Source: GCA-002793235 sp965267355 (lineage in GTDB: Bacteria; Bacteroidota; Bacteroidia; Flavobacteriales_E; Vicingaceae). Taken from it: a stretch of 64,000 bases of DNA. Of the stretch, positions 61,236 to 64,000 are shown one piece after another. The stretch is from positions 1,674,001 to 1,738,000 of the forward strand of contig OZ253956.1 of the NCBI GenBank assembly GCA_965267355.1, in the 5' to 3' direction. The translations under genes were made by a program, and so were the position numbers. The notes below the pieces were generated by a model. That model worked only from the letters and a program-made list of their open reading frames with translations, was not told the DNA's origin and searched no databases. Position 1 is the stretch's first letter, and every line of letters starts with the position of its first letter.

Positions 61236-62282
61236 TTAATCATTAAACATTTTTACTTCCATTTCTCCAGATGATTTTTTATAGCCCCTATACATTCCTT
61301 TGGTATTAAAAGGCATTACTATGTTGGCTTCTTTATCAAGAGCAATTAGTCCACCAGAGCCACCGAATTCAACCAATTTTTCATACACTATGTAGTTGGC
61401 AGCTTTTTCTAGTGTCATGTTTTTGTATTCCATCATTGCTGATACATCATAAGCCACTACTTTTCTAATAAAATACTCGCCATGACCAGTGGATGAAACG
61501 CCACAAGTTTTATTATGGGCATAAGTGCCAGCTCCAATTATTGGTGAATCCCCAACCCGACCATATTTTTTATTAGTCATTCCTCCGGTAGATGTTCCTG
61601 CAGTGATGTTGCCATTTTTATCTAAAGCAACTGCACCCACAGTTCCAAACTTACTGTCCTTTAGTTCTTCGGGGTTTATTTCATACCCCTGGTCATCTTC
61701 AATGCTATCGTGGTCTAATTGAATTTTTTCCGTTTGCTTAATTTTTTGTAAATGTTTGAAGCGTTCCTCATCAAAAAAGTATTTTTCATCTACTATTTCT
61801 AGATTGTTTTGTTCAGCGTAATTATCTGCATCGTTGCCGCAAAGCATTACATGTTGAGATTTATCCATCACTAATCTTGCTGCAGTAATTGGATTTTTAA
61901 CAGTTTTTACTCCACAAACTGCTCCTGCATTTTCGTTTTTACCCTCCATAATGGAAGCATCCATTTCGTTGGTACCAGCATTAGTAAATACAGCTCCTTT
62001 CCCTGCGTTAAACAAAGGAGAATCTTCCATTATTTTAATGCTTGCAATAACTGCATCAGTACTTGAACCGCCTTTTTCTAAAACATTATATCCAATATTT
62101 AAGGCTTCGGTTAATTTATTGCGATAGGCTTTTTCTTTTTCATCGGTCATATTCTTTTTAAGAATGGTGCCCGCTCCACCATGAATTACGATTGCAAATT
62201 TTTGTTTCATAGTTTTTTGTTTTTGAGAAAAAGATAAGTTCCCGATTAAAGCTAAAATGAGAATAAAGACAGTTTTTTTCAT
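61236..62282 (-). CDS. Isoaspartyl peptidase/L-asparaginase (Ntn hydrolase)
   Basis: 348 residues. Signal peptide (VFILILALIGNLSFSQ), then VIHGGAGTILKKNM, GGSSTDAVIASIKIMEDSPLFNAGKGAVF and MDASIMEG. The autocatalytic site FGTVGAVALD puts Thr214 as nucleophile after cleavage at Gly213. The region GTSTGGMTNKKYGRVGDSPIIGAGTYA completes the family. It cleaves isoaspartyl dipeptides or asparagine; being exported, it probably acts in the periplasm. It is divergent from the methyltransferase gene. Confidence 0.94.
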   Translation of the reverse strand: MKKTVFILILALIGNLSFSQKQKTMKQKFAIVIHGGAGTILKKNMTDEKEKAYRNKLTEALNIGYNVLEKGGSSTDAVIASIKIMEDSPLFNAGKGAVFTNAGTNEMDASIMEGKNENAGAVCGVKTVKNPITAARLVMDKSQHVMLCGNDADNYAEQNNLEIVDEKYFFDEERFKHLQKIKQTEKIQLDHDSIEDDQGYEINPEELKDSKFGTVGAVALDKNGNITAGTSTGGMTNKKYGRVGDSPIIGAGTYAHNKTCGVSSTGHGEYFIRKVVAYDVSAMMEYKNMTLEKAANYIVYEKLVEFGGSGGLIALDKEANIVMPFNTKGMYRGYKKSSGEMEVKMFND

Positions 62283-62308
62283 GTCGATATTTGCGTTACT
62301 TTTGTTTT

Positions 62309-63094
62309 GTGAGTAAGCTTAAATTTCTGTTAAATTACGCAAAGTATCGTTTAAAGTCAGATAACGAACATGATATTCATTCACCCTTTGTTTATGAATT
62401 GTACAATGATGTAATTATTGATGAGAATCCTTTTTACATCTATGATGATATTGAATCTGTGAGAGCAAAATTGTTACTTACCGAACTAGAAATTGAGATA
62501 GAGGATTACGGTGCAGGCTCGAAAATCAATAGTTCAAACAAGCGTAAGATAAATGATATTGCTAAGCATACCCTAAAAGCTCCAAAATATGGTCAGCTAT
62601 TGTTTAGATTAGTTAATCGATTTAAACCCAAAACCGTATTAGAATTAGGAACTTCTTTAGGTTTAAGTACCATGTATTTGGCTGGTTCTAGTCAGAAAAC
62701 AAACGTGATAACAGTTGAAGGTTGTCCAAATACAGCCAAAGTTGCCCAGATAAACTTTGATAAAATAGGCTTTGATAATATAGAATTAGTTAATCAAAAA
62801 TTTGATAACTTTTTACCTAATTACTTAAACAAAACTGATGTGTTAGATTTTGTATTTTTTGATGGCAATCATCAAAAAGAAGCTACATTAAATTACTTTA
62901 ATCAATGTGTTGAGAAAGTAAAATTTCACACTGTTTTTGTATTTGATGATATCCACTGGAGTGAAGGAATGACTGAGGCTTGGGAAAAGATTAAACAGCA
63001 TCCAAAAGTTACTACTACCATAGATTTATACATGCTAGGTATAGTGTTTTTTAATACTGATTTGAGTAAGGAAGATTTTGTGTTGAAATTCTAA
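62309..63094 (+). CDS. Class I SAM-dependent methyltransferase
   Basis: 261 residues from GTG at 62309 (MSKLKFLLNYAKYRLKSDNEH). The frame reaches a TTG at 62291 but those extra six residues do not look like family sequence, and no ATG exists. The N-terminal HDIHSPFVYELYNDVI is typical of Bacteroidota homologues. SAM motif I is VLELGTSLGLSTMYLA, later DFVFFDGNHQKEATLNYF and VFVFDDIHWSEGM, O-methyltransferase-like. Substrate unknown. TACTTTTG at 62297-62304 resembles a -7 box but lies very near the start. Convergent with the next gene by a single base. Confidence 0.82.
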   Translation: MSKLKFLLNYAKYRLKSDNEHDIHSPFVYELYNDVIIDENPFYIYDDIESVRAKLLLTELEIEIEDYGAGSKINSSNKRKINDIAKHTLKAPKYGQLLFRLVNRFKPKTVLELGTSLGLSTMYLAGSSQKTNVITVEGCPNTAKVAQINFDKIGFDNIELVNQKFDNFLPNYLNKTDVLDFVFFDGNHQKEATLNYFNQCVEKVKFHTVFVFDDIHWSEGMTEAWEKIKQHPKVTTTIDLYMLGIVFFNTDLSKEDFVLKF

Positions 63095-63095
63095 T

Positions 63096-63935
63096 TTACT
63101 TCTGGAGATTATTATTTGGATCAATTCCCATAGGGTTATAAACTTTAGGGCAAGATTTAGAATCTTTACTTAAGAACATAAATCTTATTCTGAATAAAAT
63201 GGGGCGGAATCGTGTATTGCTGTAATCATGGGTGCTAAAAACATGGTTAAATGGCCATAAGGCTAATATTGGAGTTTCTACCATTGGCATTATCATTAAC
63301 CTTCCTTTAGTTTTAAAACCTATTGCAAAAAAGTAGTGCATTTCTCCTAGTATGGAGTTAGGTCCATCAGCATAATCATCATTGGTAGGAATTTGTGGTG
63401 TGGCACTTCTGCTAGTAATTAAATGGTAATCTAAATTTAAGCCTAAACCATTTACCATAAACGATTTTTCGTTCTGGTCAAATCTGTGCCCCACTCTAAA
63501 ATTGGCAGATAATAAATGATCTCCAAAACCACCTTCTGCTGTTAATGGTTGAAGGGGAGTAGTGTTGTAAGTTGATTCTAAAGTATAATCTTCTCCGCCT
63601 CTTAACCATTTATAGGCTAAAGCGTAATCCATGTAATTAATTACTTTTCTGCCATTCATTCTGAATTTTCCAATTTCAGCAAACAATCCAAATTTGCCTT
63701 TAGGGTCTCCAGTATAATCAAACTGGGTAATGTTGTTAGCCGTATCAGTTACGGAAGTAGAGTAAGTAGTTTTAGGATAGGCTACCATGTAAGTTCCACC
63801 AATTCCAAAAAACCAGCCTTTATCAATTTCATTAGCACCAGTATTATATAAGCCATTGCCTTTTCCTCCAGGTTTATACTGAGCAAAAGCAGTTGTGGTA
63901 AATACAACTAAGATTATGGTAATAAGTTTTTTCAT
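63096..63935 (-). CDS. Outer-membrane beta-barrel-like protein
   Basis: 279 residues with a signal peptide ending AFAQ. The mature part is beta-rich (KGWFFGIGGTYMVAYPKTTYS, DHLLSANFRVGHRFDQNEK, MHYFFAIGFKTKGRLMIMP) with no catalytic motif. The C-terminus (DSKSCPKVYNPMGIDPNNNLQK) is polar, so the barrel would not end at the last residue. No family recognised. The ATG overlaps the stop of the gene entering from the right edge by one base, so these form an operon. Confidence 0.65.
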   Translation of the reverse strand: MKKLITIILVVFTTTAFAQYKPGGKGNGLYNTGANEIDKGWFFGIGGTYMVAYPKTTYSTSVTDTANNITQFDYTGDPKGKFGLFAEIGKFRMNGRKVINYMDYALAYKWLRGGEDYTLESTYNTTPLQPLTAEGGFGDHLLSANFRVGHRFDQNEKSFMVNGLGLNLDYHLITSRSATPQIPTNDDYADGPNSILGEMHYFFAIGFKTKGRLMIMPMVETPILALWPFNHVFSTHDYSNTRFRPILFRIRFMFLSKDSKSCPKVYNPMGIDPNNNLQK

Positions 63936-64000
63936 TAATTGATTTCTGCTAAAATGGCATTTTCTACTTCTTCACTATTCCAAACGGATTCTATGTTATC
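63935..64000 (-). CDS. 3' end of a gene entering from the right edge
   Basis: Minus-strand frame open from 64000 to TAA at 63937-63935, giving 21 residues ending EEVENAILAEIN. The TAATG overlap with the next gene supports it as real coding sequence. Too short to identify. Confidence 0.5.
   Translation of the reverse strand, partial: DNIESVWNSEEVENAILAEIN

Noticed and set aside
62297..62304. TACTTTTG as promoter of the methyltransferase gene
   Set aside because: The box fits the consensus but is only five bases from the GTG and has no -33 partner, so it is mentioned only as a possibility.

Overview
The window looks like part of a low-GC Bacteroidota chromosome, most likely Flavobacteriales-like. 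Three observations point there: type IX secretion (T9SS) C-terminal domains and PorV/PorQ-type barrels; many lipoproteins and small Q-x signal-peptide proteins; and promoter-like TAnnTTTG boxes with no clear Shine-Dalgarno sequences. No rRNA, tRNA, CRISPR array, insertion sequence or phage module was seen. No gene-free stretch exceeds about 300 bases. The longest is 32078-32376, which holds a short ORF and a terminator.

Layout. 1-8384: end of a giant T9SS cargo-like protein, a PorV/PorQ barrel, greA, a HIT hydrolase, ruvC (opposite strand), a flippase-like membrane protein, a GT2 glycosyltransferase and an OppC-like permease. 8381-21146: AtoE-type transporter, flavin reductase, lipoprotein, dihydrofolate reductase, M61 peptidase, a BNR/sortilin-like propeller protein, a hotdog thioesterase, a GIN-domain lipoprotein and a coiled-coil lipoprotein. 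21175-28227: two tandem TPR-SpoIIE phosphatases, a lipoprotein, a ToxR-like-topology membrane protein beside an iterated operator-like site, an acidic lipoprotein and a DUF4349 lipoprotein. 28280-32077: an S74-chaperone/T9SS protein and a second T9SS protein. 32231-37698: short ORF plus terminator before an MFS exporter, small envelope proteins and a membrane-anchored SpoIIE phosphatase. 37798-39875: BlaI-type repressor, M56-TonB sensor and a divergent small secreted protein. 40243-43781: a putative caspase-fold secreted protein, a fourth SpoIIE phosphatase, DUF6370 and DUF1801 proteins. 43842-50022: TPR protein, SRPBCC/ArsR pair, Tat-pirin/Kir channel pair and a sodium:solute symporter. 50104-55640: three TonB-C-domain proteins and a fused acyl-CoA mutase (IcmF). 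55803-64000: OmpA/DUF5723 protein, TrkA-TrkH potassium uptake, isoaspartyl peptidase, a methyltransferase, a barrel-like protein and the end of one more gene.

The gene content is mostly envelope, signalling and housekeeping. The most interesting signals are regulatory: two tandem dyads filling the promoter of the BlaI/M56-TonB operon; dyads bracketing the promoter of the ArsR operon; a phased TTTACAA array beside a membrane-bound putative regulator; and a leader-ORF/terminator arrangement ahead of the MFS pump. The best protein-level candidate for something undescribed is the secreted protein at 40243-41004, whose GHDG and ACYS motifs resemble a clan CD cysteine peptidase.
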